Below, piece after piece: positions 9,057-17,433 of a DNA stretch of 32,990 nt (the stretch's first letter is position 1; the number at the start of each line of letters is the position of its first letter). Under the pieces are notes generated by a model that saw only the letters and a list, made by a program, of their open reading frames with translations, was not told the DNA's origin and did no database searches. Made by a program: the position numbers and the translations under genes. Source of the stretch: JBBQXK01 sp038251625 (GTDB taxonomy: Bacteria; Pseudomonadota; Alphaproteobacteria; Rhodobacterales; Rhodobacteraceae). The stretch lies in the NCBI GenBank assembly GCA_038251625.1, contig JBBSBE010000036.1, forward strand, positions 1-32,990, written 5' to 3'.

Positions 9057-9899
9057 ATGAATGATCGCCCCACCCTCTATGCGATGGTCTGGCGCCTGCC
9101 GCTGATCCTGTGGCAGGCGGCGTTCTTCGTGGTACCGCTAGTCCTTATGGCTGCCATGTCGTTCTGGCTGGTCCAGAACTACCGCATGACACCCAACTTC
9201 GTGGCCGACAACTGGCTGCGAATGCTGGGGCGGGGCTATTTCTGGGATGCCTACTGGCTGACGCTGGGGCGTGCGGCCCTCGCCGCCGTGCTGGCCAGCC
9301 TCATCGCCTTTCCGGCCTCCTACGCGCTGGCGTTCCGCGTCTCGTCGGCGACACGGCAATGGGCAATCTTTTTCCTGATCGTGCCGTTCTTCACCTCCTA
9401 CCTTGTCCGCATCTACGCCTGGCAGGTGCTTCTGGCCGAACAAGGCCCGATCAACGCGGCCCTTGGTCTTGGCGGCATGGGTCCGATTTCGATGCTAAAC
9501 TCCGGCTTTGGGGCAATGGTCGGGTATCTTACCCTCGTTCTTCCGCTCGTCGTGATCCTGCAGACCTTCAGCCTTGCCGCCATCGACCGCAACCTGATCA
9601 AGGCGGCGTGGAACCTTGGCGCCACCCCGCGCAACACCCTGCTCCGGGTGATCCTGCCCGCGGCCCGCGTGGGCCTGATCCTCGGCGCCACCTTCGCCTT
9701 CATCCTGACCTTCGGCGATTTCGTCAGCCCGTTCTACCTCGGCGGATCAAAACCGCCCACGCTGTCGATCCTGATCATCGACACCACCAAATCGGGCCAG
9801 CAATGGCCCCGCGCCGCCGTGGTCGCGATCATGATGATTGCCACGCTTTTCGTCGCGGCCTTCGCAGCACTCGGCGCCGCTTACGGGAGGCGCAAATGA
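9057..9899 (+). CDS. ABC importer permease, PotB-like
   Basis: 280-residue inner-membrane permease with about six membrane helices. The EAA coupling loop reads AAWNLGATPRNTLLRVILPA near residues 185-204, where the ATPase docks. The N-terminal helix (LPLILWQAAFFVVPLVLMAAMSFW) and the later ATFAFILTFGDFVSPFYLGG fit the PotB/CysTW class. It starts 61 bp after the binding-protein stop, beyond the stem-loop, and its TGA overlaps the ATG of the second permease (ATGA at 9896-9899). It would form a heterodimeric channel with the PotC-like partner. Confidence 0.9.
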   Translation: MNDRPTLYAMVWRLPLILWQAAFFVVPLVLMAAMSFWLVQNYRMTPNFVADNWLRMLGRGYFWDAYWLTLGRAALAAVLASLIAFPASYALAFRVSSATRQWAIFFLIVPFFTSYLVRIYAWQVLLAEQGPINAALGLGGMGPISMLNSGFGAMVGYLTLVLPLVVILQTFSLAAIDRNLIKAAWNLGATPRNTLLRVILPAARVGLILGATFAFILTFGDFVSPFYLGGSKPPTLSILIIDTTKSGQQWPRAAVVAIMMIATLFVAAFAALGAAYGRRK

Positions 9900-10675
9900 A
9901 GCCCGGCGACATCGTGGCGCGGGCCTATCTGGCTGCGCTCTTTCTTTTCATCTTCGCGCCCATCGGCACCAGCATCCTCTTTTCCTTCAACGCCGACCGC
10001 TTCCCCACCTTCCCGCTGACCGGCTTCACCACCGACTGGTACGCCCGCGCCTTCGCCCGCCCCGAGGTGTGGCAGGCGTTCCGCAATTCGGTGATCGTGG
10101 CGCTATGCGCGGCAAGCCTTTCCACCCTGATCGGCTTTTGCACTGCCTATACGGATTTCCGCTTTGGTTTCCGCTTCAAATCCGCCTACCTCGCGCTGGC
10201 CCTTCTGCCCCCGACGATCCCCTTGGTGATCATGGGCCTCGCGATGCTGGCATGGCTCTCGCAACTGGGGTTGTCAGGCACGCTGACGGGCATCGTGATC
10301 GCCCACACCGTGCTTGGCGCGCCCTTCGCGATGGCCATTTGCCGGATGCGCCTGCAGCAGATGGACCCGGCGCTTGAGGCTGCAGCCTGGAACCTTGGCG
10401 CCAGCCCCTGGGCGGGCATGCGGCGCGTGGTGCTGCCTTTCACAAGCCCCGCGCTCATTTCGGCGTTCTGCCTGACAGCGGCGGTCAGCTTTGATGAATT
10501 CATCGTGGCGTGGTTCGTATCGGGGCTGAACAAGACGGTGCCGGTGATGATCCTTGAAATCCTGCAAGGCAACGTGGACCCGCAGATCAACGCCATCGGC
10601 ACCGTGGTCTTTCTGACCTCGATGAGCCTCGTGATCCTCGCGCAGTTGATGATCCTTCGGCGGAGGGCCGCATGA
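9896..10675 (+). CDS. ABC importer permease, PotC-like
   Basis: 259-residue second channel subunit. I place the start at the ATG at 9896, which follows GGGAGG and overlaps the preceding stop; the frame is open further upstream but that part runs out of phase over the first permease and is not protein-like. The sequence opens MKPGDIVARAYLAALFLFIFAPIGTSILFSFN and has about six membrane helices. The EAA loop is AAAWNLGASPWAGMRRVVLP. The SFDEFIVAWFVSG segment is characteristic of PotC-type permeases. The stop overlaps the ATPase start by 4 bp (ATGA), so the whole importer is coupled. Confidence 0.9.
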   Translation: MKPGDIVARAYLAALFLFIFAPIGTSILFSFNADRFPTFPLTGFTTDWYARAFARPEVWQAFRNSVIVALCAASLSTLIGFCTAYTDFRFGFRFKSAYLALALLPPTIPLVIMGLAMLAWLSQLGLSGTLTGIVIAHTVLGAPFAMAICRMRLQQMDPALEAAAWNLGASPWAGMRRVVLPFTSPALISAFCLTAAVSFDEFIVAWFVSGLNKTVPVMILEILQGNVDPQINAIGTVVFLTSMSLVILAQLMILRRRAA

Positions 10676-11721
10676 CCGAACCCTTGGTAGCATTCCGTGG
10701 CGTGGAAAAGCGCTACGGCGCATCGGTCGCGGTAAAATCCCTCGACCTCGACATTGCGCAAGGCGAATTCGTTGCCATCATGGGCCCCTCGGGTTGCGGC
10801 AAGACCACGACCCTGCGGATGCTGGCGGGGCTGGAAAGCCCGACGGCAGGCACCATTACCATTGGCGGCAAGGTGATGAACGACGTGCCCGCCCACCAGC
10901 GCGACACACCGCTGGTGTGGCAATCTCTGGCCCTCTTTCCGTTTCTGAACGTGCAGGAGAATGTCGAATTCGGCCTCAAGATGCGGGGGAAAGGCGAACG
11001 CGAGCGGCGCACCCTTTCGCACCTTTGGCTCGACCGGCTTGGCCTCAAGGGCTTCGAGACGCGCGCCATAGATCAGCTTTCCGGCGGCCAACGGCAGCGC
11101 GTGGCGCTGGCACGATGCCTCGTGACCGAACCGCAGATGCTGCTTCTGGACGAGCCGCTGTCGGCGCTGGACGCGCATCTCGTCATCCGCATGCAGGGCG
11201 TCCTGACCCGCTTGCAGCGCGATCTTGGCATCACCTTTGTCTACGTCACCCATTCGCAGTCAGAGGCGTTTGCGATGGCGGATCGCGTGGTCATCATGGG
11301 CCATGGCGAAATTGCCCAGATCGGCACCGCGCGTGAGATTTTTCGCAGCCCGAAGAACCGCTTCGTGGCGGAATTCGTAGGGCGGAACAATATCTTTGCG
11401 GGCGACGTTAAAGCGGGCATTCTGGCCACACCCCTCGGTCCGATCCCCCTGCCAGAGGCACCTGACGGCCCCGCCGAAATCGTGGTCGCTGCAGACCGTA
11501 TGGTGGTCAGCCGCGCCGAACCCGGGCCGCCCGCGATCCCGGCTGCCTTTCTGTCAGAGGAATTCGGGGGCGCGGGCATCGTGCTTTACTTCGAGGCGGC
11601 CGATGGCAGCGAACTGAAGGCGCAGGTGACCGAAGGCGAACTGGCCGACCTTGCCCCCGAACCGGGTGATGCCTTCTGGCTCCACTGGCCGCCCGAGGCC
11701 GCGCACCGCATGAAAGGATAG
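10672..11721 (+). CDS. ABC importer ATPase, PotA-like
   Basis: 349-residue cytosolic ATPase. Walker A is GPSGCGKTT (residues 38-46), the Q-loop glutamine is in VWQSLALFPF, the signature LSGGQRQR is at 136-143, Walker B ends LLLDEP with Asp160 and Glu161, and the H-loop is His194 in YVTHSQSEAFAMAD. The last 100 or so residues form the TOBE-type domain found in PotA/MalK ATPases. It completes a self-contained importer with the binding protein and two permeases, and lies 4 bp before the hydrolase gene, so the transporter and enzymes are made together. Confidence 0.92.
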   Translation: MTEPLVAFRGVEKRYGASVAVKSLDLDIAQGEFVAIMGPSGCGKTTTLRMLAGLESPTAGTITIGGKVMNDVPAHQRDTPLVWQSLALFPFLNVQENVEFGLKMRGKGERERRTLSHLWLDRLGLKGFETRAIDQLSGGQRQRVALARCLVTEPQMLLLDEPLSALDAHLVIRMQGVLTRLQRDLGITFVYVTHSQSEAFAMADRVVIMGHGEIAQIGTAREIFRSPKNRFVAEFVGRNNIFAGDVKAGILATPLGPIPLPEAPDGPAEIVVAADRMVVSRAEPGPPAIPAAFLSEEFGGAGIVLYFEAADGSELKAQVTEGELADLAPEPGDAFWLHWPPEAAHRMKG

Positions 11722-11725
11722 CCCC

Positions 11726-12583
11726 ATGCACTGGCCCAACGGCGCCCGTTTTGCCGCCGCGATCACCTTCGACATGGATGCCGACAGCCTGATCCATGCG
11801 GCTGATCCCGAAGGCTGGAAGCGCCCCTTTGCCATCAGCATGGGCCAGTACGGCCCCACTGTCGCCGTCCCGCGCATCCTGGAAACCTACCGCCGCCTTG
11901 GCCTCCGGCAGACCTTCTTCATCCCTGGCTGGTGCGTCAAAACCTACCCTCGCGCGGTCGAGGCGATCCTCGAGGGCGGGCACGAGATCGGCTGTCACGG
12001 CTGGATTCACGAAAACCCCACCGCCCGAACCCTCGCAGAACAGGGCGAGGATCTGGACCGGGCACTGGATGCCATGGCCGCCTTCGCGGGCTACCGCCCC
12101 CGGGGCTACCGCGCGCCGGTGTACCTGTTGACGAATGACACACCCCGCCTGATCCTTGACCGGGGTTTCACCTATGACAGTTCGATGATGGCGGATGACG
12201 AGCCCTATGCGCTGGACGTGTCGGGCCGGTCACTGATCGAGATCCCCACCCACTGGGGCATCGACGACTGGCCCCCCTTCGCCCATTACGCCGAAATCGG
12301 CTACCTGATGCCCGTGCGCGGCCCGACCGAGGGGCTCGCGCCGTTCTTTGAGGAATTCATGGCCGCCAAGCAGGATGGCGGCCTCTGGCACGCCGTCTGG
12401 CACCCGTTCCTGACCGGGCGCCGCGCGCGCTGGCAGGTGGTGGAACGCTGGCTGGAAACCGCGCTGACCGAAGGCGCATGGTTCGCCACCCTCGGCGAGA
12501 TCGCCACCCATGCCGAAGCGTTGCGTGCGCAGGGAAATCTGCGCACCCTGCCCTTCCCCAGCTACAGCGAGCGCCAGACATGA
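11726..12583 (+). CDS. Polysaccharide-deacetylase-family hydrolase (CE4; PuuE/cyclic-imidase-like)
   Basis: 285-residue NodB-fold metal hydrolase without a signal peptide, so cytosolic. The first metal-site motif is ITFDMDADS, the second is GHEIGCHGWIHEN (HxxxH histidines), and the third is RGYRAPVY. These fit the branch containing PuuE allantoinase, Helicobacter PgdA and the Pseudomonas cyclic-imide hydrolase rather than true chitin or peptidoglycan deacetylases. The absence of any export signal and the position between an importer ATPase and a cytosine-deaminase-like gene favour opening of an imported ring amide or imide. The stop overlaps the next start (ATGA at 12580-12583). The fold is firm; the reaction is an inference from neighbours. 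Confidence 0.82.
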   Translation: MHWPNGARFAAAITFDMDADSLIHAADPEGWKRPFAISMGQYGPTVAVPRILETYRRLGLRQTFFIPGWCVKTYPRAVEAILEGGHEIGCHGWIHENPTARTLAEQGEDLDRALDAMAAFAGYRPRGYRAPVYLLTNDTPRLILDRGFTYDSSMMADDEPYALDVSGRSLIEIPTHWGIDDWPPFAHYAEIGYLMPVRGPTEGLAPFFEEFMAAKQDGGLWHAVWHPFLTGRRARWQVVERWLETALTEGAWFATLGEIATHAEALRAQGNLRTLPFPSYSERQT

Positions 12584-13827
12584 CCTTTGATCTGATCGTC
12601 CGGGGCGGCATCCTGCCCGATGGCACGCAATCCGACATCGCCGTCACGGGCGACCGGATCGCTGCCGTCGAACCCCGCATCACCGCTGAGGCGCACGAAG
12701 TGATCGACGCCACGGGAAAGCTTGTCTCGCCGCCGTTCATCGACGCGCATTTTCACATGGATGCAACCCTTTCCTACGGGCGGCCCCGCGTGAATGCCTC
12801 AGGAACGCTGCTGGAAGGGATCGCCCTTTGGGGTGAGCTTAAACTCTTGCAAAGCAGGGAAGATATCGTCTCTCGCGCGATGGATTACTGCCGTCAGGCG
12901 GTGGCCAAGGGCGTGCTCGCGATCCGCAGCCATGTGGATGTGACCGACCCCACCTTCCGCACCGTCGAGGGGCTACTGGAGGTGCGCGACCGTCTGCGCG
13001 GCGTTCTTGACCTGCAGCTTGTGGCCTTCCCGCAGGATGGCTGGTTCCGCGCGCCCGGTGGCGAGGCGCAGGTGATCCGGGCACTGGATGCGGGCGTGGA
13101 TGTGGTGGGCGGCATCCCGCATTTTGAACGCACCATGGCCGACGGCGCGGCATCCGTGCGCGCGGCCTGCCGTCTGGCCGCCGACCGGGGGCTGCGGGTG
13201 GATCTGCACTGCGACGAAAGCGACGATCCCCTGTCGCGCCACATTGAAACGCTGGCGGCGGAAACCATTGCCTGCGGGTTGCAGGGCCGGGTGACGGGCT
13301 CGCACCTCACCTCGATGCATTCGATGGACAACTACTATGTGGCCAAACTGATTCCCCTGATCGCCGAGGCCGGGGTGGCGGCGCTGCCGAACCCCCTGAT
13401 CAACATCACCCTGCAAGGCCGGATGGACACCTACCCCAAACGGCGCGGGATGACGCGGGTACCCGAATTGTTGGCGGCAGGCATCACCGTGGGCTTCGGG
13501 CAGGATTGCGTGAAGGATCCCTGGTATCCCTTGGGGTCCGGCGACATGCTGGATGTGGCGCATATGGGGCTGCACGTGGCACTGATGACCTCGCCCCAGC
13601 AGATCCGCACGGCCTATGACATGGTGACGCAAGCGCCGGCAAAGATCATGGGCCTCGATTTCGGGCTGCAGCCCGGCCGACGCGCCAGCCTTGTGGTGCT
13701 GGATTGCCCCGATCCGGTCGAGGCGATCCGCCTGCGCCCCACCCGGCTTGCGGTCGTGTCGAACGGGCGCGTCGTCGCCCGCACAGCCCCACCGCAAACC
13801 GACATGGCTGGCTGGCCCGTCGCCTGA
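12580..13827 (+). CDS. Cytosine-deaminase-like amidohydrolase (CodA family)
   Basis: 415-residue metal-dependent amidohydrolase with close similarity to E. coli CodA. Metal and substrate residues by alignment from memory: HxH at His57/His59, Gln152 in FPQDG (CodA Gln156), His210 and Glu213 in HCDE, His242 in GSHLTSMHS (CodA His246), Asp309 (CodA Asp313). The block NPLINITLQGRMDTYPKRRG and then DPWYPLGSG is nearly CodA-like. However, CodA reads GHDD at 311-314 and this protein reads GQDC, so the residue matching CodA Asp314, which contacts the base, is Cys310. A substrate other than cytosine is therefore likely, for example another cyclic amidine, pterin or creatinine-like ring. Last gene of the importer operon; it ends only 4 bp from the convergent 54-residue gene. 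Confidence 0.85.
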   Translation: MTFDLIVRGGILPDGTQSDIAVTGDRIAAVEPRITAEAHEVIDATGKLVSPPFIDAHFHMDATLSYGRPRVNASGTLLEGIALWGELKLLQSREDIVSRAMDYCRQAVAKGVLAIRSHVDVTDPTFRTVEGLLEVRDRLRGVLDLQLVAFPQDGWFRAPGGEAQVIRALDAGVDVVGGIPHFERTMADGAASVRAACRLAADRGLRVDLHCDESDDPLSRHIETLAAETIACGLQGRVTGSHLTSMHSMDNYYVAKLIPLIAEAGVAALPNPLINITLQGRMDTYPKRRGMTRVPELLAAGITVGFGQDCVKDPWYPLGSGDMLDVAHMGLHVALMTSPQQIRTAYDMVTQAPAKIMGLDFGLQPGRRASLVVLDCPDPVEAIRLRPTRLAVVSNGRVVARTAPPQTDMAGWPVA

Positions 13828-13831
13828 GCCG

Positions 13832-13996
13832 TCAGTGACCACCCCGGCGCAACGCGCCCAGAAGATCGACAGCCGCAAGCCCATAGGCAAACAGGATCAC
13901 CAGCGTCAGATCCACACGGTGCACCTTCCACCCAAGGATGAACAGAAAGCCGCCAAGGACGACAAAAGCGAAGATCGCAAGAATGCGGTCGATCAT
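13832..13996 (-). CDS. Small two-helix membrane protein (54 aa)
   Basis: Short gene running from ATG at 13996 to TGA at 13832. The ATG overlaps the amidase stop (ATGA), so it is probably translated by coupling. The product starts MIDRILAIFAFVVLGGFLFI and continues LGWKVHRVDLTLVILFAYGL, giving two hydrophobic segments (about residues 5-22 and 29-45) joined by a short basic turn, then a basic tail (LRRGGH). I do not recognise a family. Position at the end of a TRAP-amidase operon suggests an accessory to the transporter or a membrane anchor for the amidase, which is a guess. Hydrophobicity pattern and exact coupling are the evidence that it is real. Confidence 0.6.
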   Translation of the reverse strand: MIDRILAIFAFVVLGGFLFILGWKVHRVDLTLVILFAYGLAAVDLLGALRRGGH

Positions 13997-15378
13997 GCTG
14001 GGATCTCTCCGGTCTGAAGGGTTGCGACATGGGTAGACAGCCAGCGGGCGGTGCGCAAAAGCCGCCCGTCATCTTCGCGCCGCCCGATCAACTGCACGCC
14101 CATCGGCAAGCCATTCTCGGCGGTGAACAGCGGCAGCGTGATCGCGGGCGTGCCTGCCAACGTCCATAACCCGTTCAGGATGGCATTCCCGGTGCTGTCC
14201 AACCCTTCTGGCGCGGGGCCAAGGGCAGCAGGGCAAAGGATCGCATCGCACCGGTCGAACACCTCGCCCAAGGCCGCGTTCATCAGCGCGCGCCAGTCGA
14301 GCGCGGCAAGGTAATCGCGCACGGGCACCGCCTTGCCCTCGTCGATGGCCCCGGTCAGCGCGGCCGACATCTGCGCGCGGCCCCGACGCTCCAGCCCGTA
14401 ATAGCATTTCGACATCTCGGCGAAATTGATCCGCCGCCGCTGCGCTTCCGCCTCGGCGAACAGACCGGGCAAGGGCGCCTCGAAACATTGCTCGCCCAAA
14501 GCGTTGGCCAACTCGTCCATCGCTGCCGCCATGTCGGGGTGCATGTCGGCCTCGCCGGGCAGGCGCACACGGGCGAACATCGGCGCCACCGGGGCCGTGG
14601 CGCTGGCTGTGGCCAGAAGGCGCGGCGCGGGCCGGGGCGCTGTCGCCGCATCGGCGGGGTCGTGGCCCGCCAGCACCTCCAGCAGCAGCGCTGCATCCTC
14701 CACCCCGCGGGCAAAGACCCCCAGCGTATCAAGCGTGGGCGACTGCATCAGAACGCCCGAGCGCGGGATCAGGCCGAACGAAGGCTTCACCCCCACCACG
14801 CCGCAAAAGGCCGCCGGCCGGATCAACGATCCACCGGTCTGCGTCCCGATGGCCAATGGTACCATGCCCGCCGCCACCGCCGCCGCCGATCCCTGCGACG
14901 ATCCGCCGGGCGTGTGGCCCTCATTCCACGGGTTCCGCGTCTTGCCCGGATGCAGGAAGGCGCATTCCGTGGTGACGGTCTTGCCAAGGATCACCGCACC
15001 CGCCGCACGCAGCCGCGCCACGATCCACGCATCCTCGGCAGGCACGCGCCCCGCATCGATGGGTGTGCCGTTCTCGGTGGGGATCCCCTTTGTGTCGATC
15101 ACGTCCTTCAGCGCGACCGGCAACCCGTGCAACGGCCCGATGGGCTGGCCCGCCTGCCGCCGCGCATCAAGGGTGCGCGCCTGTGCCAGCGCGTGATCGC
15201 CGTCAAGCCAGGCCCAGGCCCCAACCTGCGGCTCGACCTCGGCGATCCGGGCAAGGCACGCCTCGACCAGTTCCACGGCCCGCAGCGCACCCGTGGCCAG
15301 CCGGTCGCGCTGCTCGACAGCGCTCAGCGCAAGGATGGCCGCGCCGGGGCGGCGCTTGTCAGCGGGTCGATGCGCCAT
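13993..15378 (-). CDS. Amidase-signature hydrolase
   Basis: 461-residue amidase (GatA/AtzE-type fold) that hydrolyses a C-N amide bond to acid plus ammonia or amine. The Ser-cisSer-Lys triad is visible: Lys91 in GLPVALKDVID, the PGGSSQGSAAA loop with Ser160/Ser161, and the nucleophile Ser184 in GTQTGGSLIRPA. I start it at ATG 15378 (MAHRPADKRR); an upstream in-frame extension would be Cys/Arg-rich and overlap the TRAP gene deeply. It still overlaps the 3' end of the large TRAP permease gene by 20 bp, so it is cotranscribed. No GatB or GatC gene is nearby, so it is not the tRNA amidotransferase. It probably cleaves an amide brought in by the TRAP system or produced by the facing heterocycle operon. 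Confidence 0.88.
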   Translation of the reverse strand: MAHRPADKRRPGAAILALSAVEQRDRLATGALRAVELVEACLARIAEVEPQVGAWAWLDGDHALAQARTLDARRQAGQPIGPLHGLPVALKDVIDTKGIPTENGTPIDAGRVPAEDAWIVARLRAAGAVILGKTVTTECAFLHPGKTRNPWNEGHTPGGSSQGSAAAVAAGMVPLAIGTQTGGSLIRPAAFCGVVGVKPSFGLIPRSGVLMQSPTLDTLGVFARGVEDAALLLEVLAGHDPADAATAPRPAPRLLATASATAPVAPMFARVRLPGEADMHPDMAAAMDELANALGEQCFEAPLPGLFAEAEAQRRRINFAEMSKCYYGLERRGRAQMSAALTGAIDEGKAVPVRDYLAALDWRALMNAALGEVFDRCDAILCPAALGPAPEGLDSTGNAILNGLWTLAGTPAITLPLFTAENGLPMGVQLIGRREDDGRLLRTARWLSTHVATLQTGEIPA

Positions 15379-16786
15379 AGAACAGCTCCGGCAGATAGAA
15401 CACGATGCCCGGCACGGTGTAGAGCAGCGCCATGCACATGAACACCATCGCCACATAAGGCAGCACGCCCGAGAAGATTTGCGTCAGTTGCACCTGCGGT
15501 GGCGCGATCCCCTTGAGGTAATAGGCGCTCATCGCCATCGGTGGCGTCAGGAATGATGTCTGCAGGTTCAGCGCGACCAGCACGCCGAAGAACAGGGGGT
15601 CGATCCCGAACACCGGCAGAAGCGGCAGGAAGATCGGCACGAAGATGATGATGATTTCCGACCATTCGAGCGGCCAGCCCAGAAGGAAGATGATCGCCTG
15701 CGCCATCAGCAGAAACTGGAACGGCGTCAGGTTGAAGCTTCGCACGAACTCCGCAATCACCTGCTCGCCGCCGAGATAGGAAAAGACGGCCGAGAATGTG
15801 TAGGAGCCCACGAACAGCCAGCAAACCATCGCCGTCGTGCGCACCGTCAGATACACGCTTTCCCGCAACCGCTCGAACGTCATGGCGCGGTAGGCGATTG
15901 CCAGAACGATCCCACCAAGCGCGCCGATGGCAGCCGCCTCGGACGGCGTGGCAAGCCCGAAGAGGATCGAACCCAGCACCGAAAGGATCAGGATAGCCAA
16001 GGGGAAGAACGACGTGGCCAGCATGTACATCAGCCTGCCGAACGGCACCGAGGGCATCTCTTCCTCGGTCGGCTTCGGCGCAAGCTTCGGGTTCAGGATC
16101 GCCCGCGTCACGATGTAAAGCAGGTAGAACCCGACCAGCGTGAACCCCGGAAGCAACGCACCCGCGTAAAGCCGCACGATGGAAACGCCCGACGAGGCCG
16201 CATAGACGATCAGCATGATCGACGGCGGGATCAGGATGCCCAGCGTGCCGCCCGCGCAGATGATGCCCGCCGCGAACGAATTGTCATACCGCGCCTTCAG
16301 CATCACCGGCAGCGCCAGCAGGCCCATCAGCGTGACAACCGCCCCCACGATCCCCGTAGCCGTTGCGAACAGCGCGCAGGTGATCAGCGCGGCTACGCCC
16401 ATCGACCCCGGCACGTTCCGCGTGGCCAGCGCCAGCGTCGAGAACAGCTTGTCCACGATGTTCGCGCGCTCGACGATATAGCCCATGAACAGGAACAGCG
16501 GGATCGCCGTCAGCACCTCGTTCGACATCACCGAATAGGTCTGGTTGATGAAGAGGTCAAAGATGCGGTTGTTGTAGAACCCGTCCAGCCACAGCGTCGT
16601 GCTGTCCCACCAGCTTGAATCCTCGCCGAGGCGATTGAACGACCGCCACATCCGGTCGGGCTCGAAATAGGCGTAGTAGCCAAAGCCGATACCCAGCGCC
16701 ATCAGCGTGAATGCGATGGGAAAGCCAAGGAAAACCAGCGCGATGAAGATGCCGAGCATCATGAGGGCGACTTGGGGATCGGTCAC
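15359..16786 (-). CDS. TRAP transporter large permease (DctM/FcbT3-like)
   Basis: 475-residue inner-membrane protein with about 12-14 helices, the sodium-coupled transport subunit of a tripartite ATP-independent transporter. Family marks are MMLGIFIALVFLGFPIAF at the N-terminus, GGTLGILIPPSIMLIVYA mid-protein, and LNLQTSFLTPPMAMSAYYL near the C-terminus. An extra hydrophilic stretch (about residues 43-75, with WWDSTTLWLDGF) is typical of the FcbT3 group associated with mannitol or chloroaromatic labels. Those labels are not reliable for substrate. It lies 53 bp after the small subunit and overlaps the amidase start by 20 bp. Confidence 0.93.
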   Translation of the reverse strand: MTDPQVALMMLGIFIALVFLGFPIAFTLMALGIGFGYYAYFEPDRMWRSFNRLGEDSSWWDSTTLWLDGFYNNRIFDLFINQTYSVMSNEVLTAIPLFLFMGYIVERANIVDKLFSTLALATRNVPGSMGVAALITCALFATATGIVGAVVTLMGLLALPVMLKARYDNSFAAGIICAGGTLGILIPPSIMLIVYAASSGVSIVRLYAGALLPGFTLVGFYLLYIVTRAILNPKLAPKPTEEEMPSVPFGRLMYMLATSFFPLAILILSVLGSILFGLATPSEAAAIGALGGIVLAIAYRAMTFERLRESVYLTVRTTAMVCWLFVGSYTFSAVFSYLGGEQVIAEFVRSFNLTPFQFLLMAQAIIFLLGWPLEWSEIIIIFVPIFLPLLPVFGIDPLFFGVLVALNLQTSFLTPPMAMSAYYLKGIAPPQVQLTQIFSGVLPYVAMVFMCMALLYTVPGIVFYLPELFYGASTR

Positions 16787-16839
16787 GCGTATTCTCCGTC
16801 AGGCACCCGGAATGGTGCGCGAATTGGGGATAAGGGGGA

Positions 16840-17412
16840 TCAGTCGGCCTTGACCGCTGCCTGCTTCATAAGCAGGGCCTCGGTCTCTTCCACGTCGTCG
16901 CCAACTTCTGGCCAGCGGTTCTCGCGGATGGCGATGAGGCAGCGAAAGACCTGCGCGATTCCCTGGATGAAAAGCAGCATACCAGCCGCCACCATCACCG
17001 ACTTGAACTGATAGATCGGGATGCCGGCGGGCGAGTTGATCGACACTTCCGCATAGCCCCAGGACCGCGACGAATACTTCCAGCCCGAAACGACAAGTGC
17101 TGTCACGCCCGGAAAGAAGAACAGGATGTAGAGGATCAGGTCGATCCGCCCCTGCCAGCGCGGCGACCATGTGCGATACAGAAAATCGCCCCGCACATGC
17201 CCGTTGCGCGACAGCGTATACGCCCCCGCCATCATGAACATCGTGCCGTACATGATGAAGGACACGTCCAGCGACCACGGCGTGGGCGCGTTGAACACAT
17301 ACCGCACCAGCACCTCATAGCTGACACCGAAGGTCATCAGCATGATCAGCCAGCCGAAGGACTTGCCGAACCACGCCGACAGCGAATCGGCAAAGGCAAT
17401 ATAGGCGCGCAT
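16840..17412 (-). CDS. TRAP transporter small permease (DctQ/FcbT2-like)
   Basis: 190-residue inner-membrane subunit with four predicted helices, first at WLIMLMTFGVSYEVLVRYVF, with the VRYVFNAPTPWSLDVSFIMYG segment common to DctQ proteins. It pairs with the large subunit and docks the binding protein. The cytosolic C-terminal tail is acidic (WPEVGDDVEETEALL). It starts 70 bp after the binding-protein gene, beyond a perfect stem-loop. Confidence 0.92.
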   Translation of the reverse strand: MRAYIAFADSLSAWFGKSFGWLIMLMTFGVSYEVLVRYVFNAPTPWSLDVSFIMYGTMFMMAGAYTLSRNGHVRGDFLYRTWSPRWQGRIDLILYILFFFPGVTALVVSGWKYSSRSWGYAEVSINSPAGIPIYQFKSVMVAAGMLLFIQGIAQVFRCLIAIRENRWPEVGDDVEETEALLMKQAAVKAD

Positions 17413-17433
17413 CGCTTTCCCCTGTCATGAAAC

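Noticed and set aside
9110..9895. Upstream extension of the PotC-like permease frame
   Set aside because: It overlaps the PotB-like gene out of phase and is not membrane-like; the ATG at 9896 with GGGAGG and ATGA overlap is the start.
13993..15378. GatA subunit of the tRNA amidotransferase
   Set aside because: No gatB or gatC nearby and it is embedded in a TRAP transporter operon; a catabolic amidase fits better.
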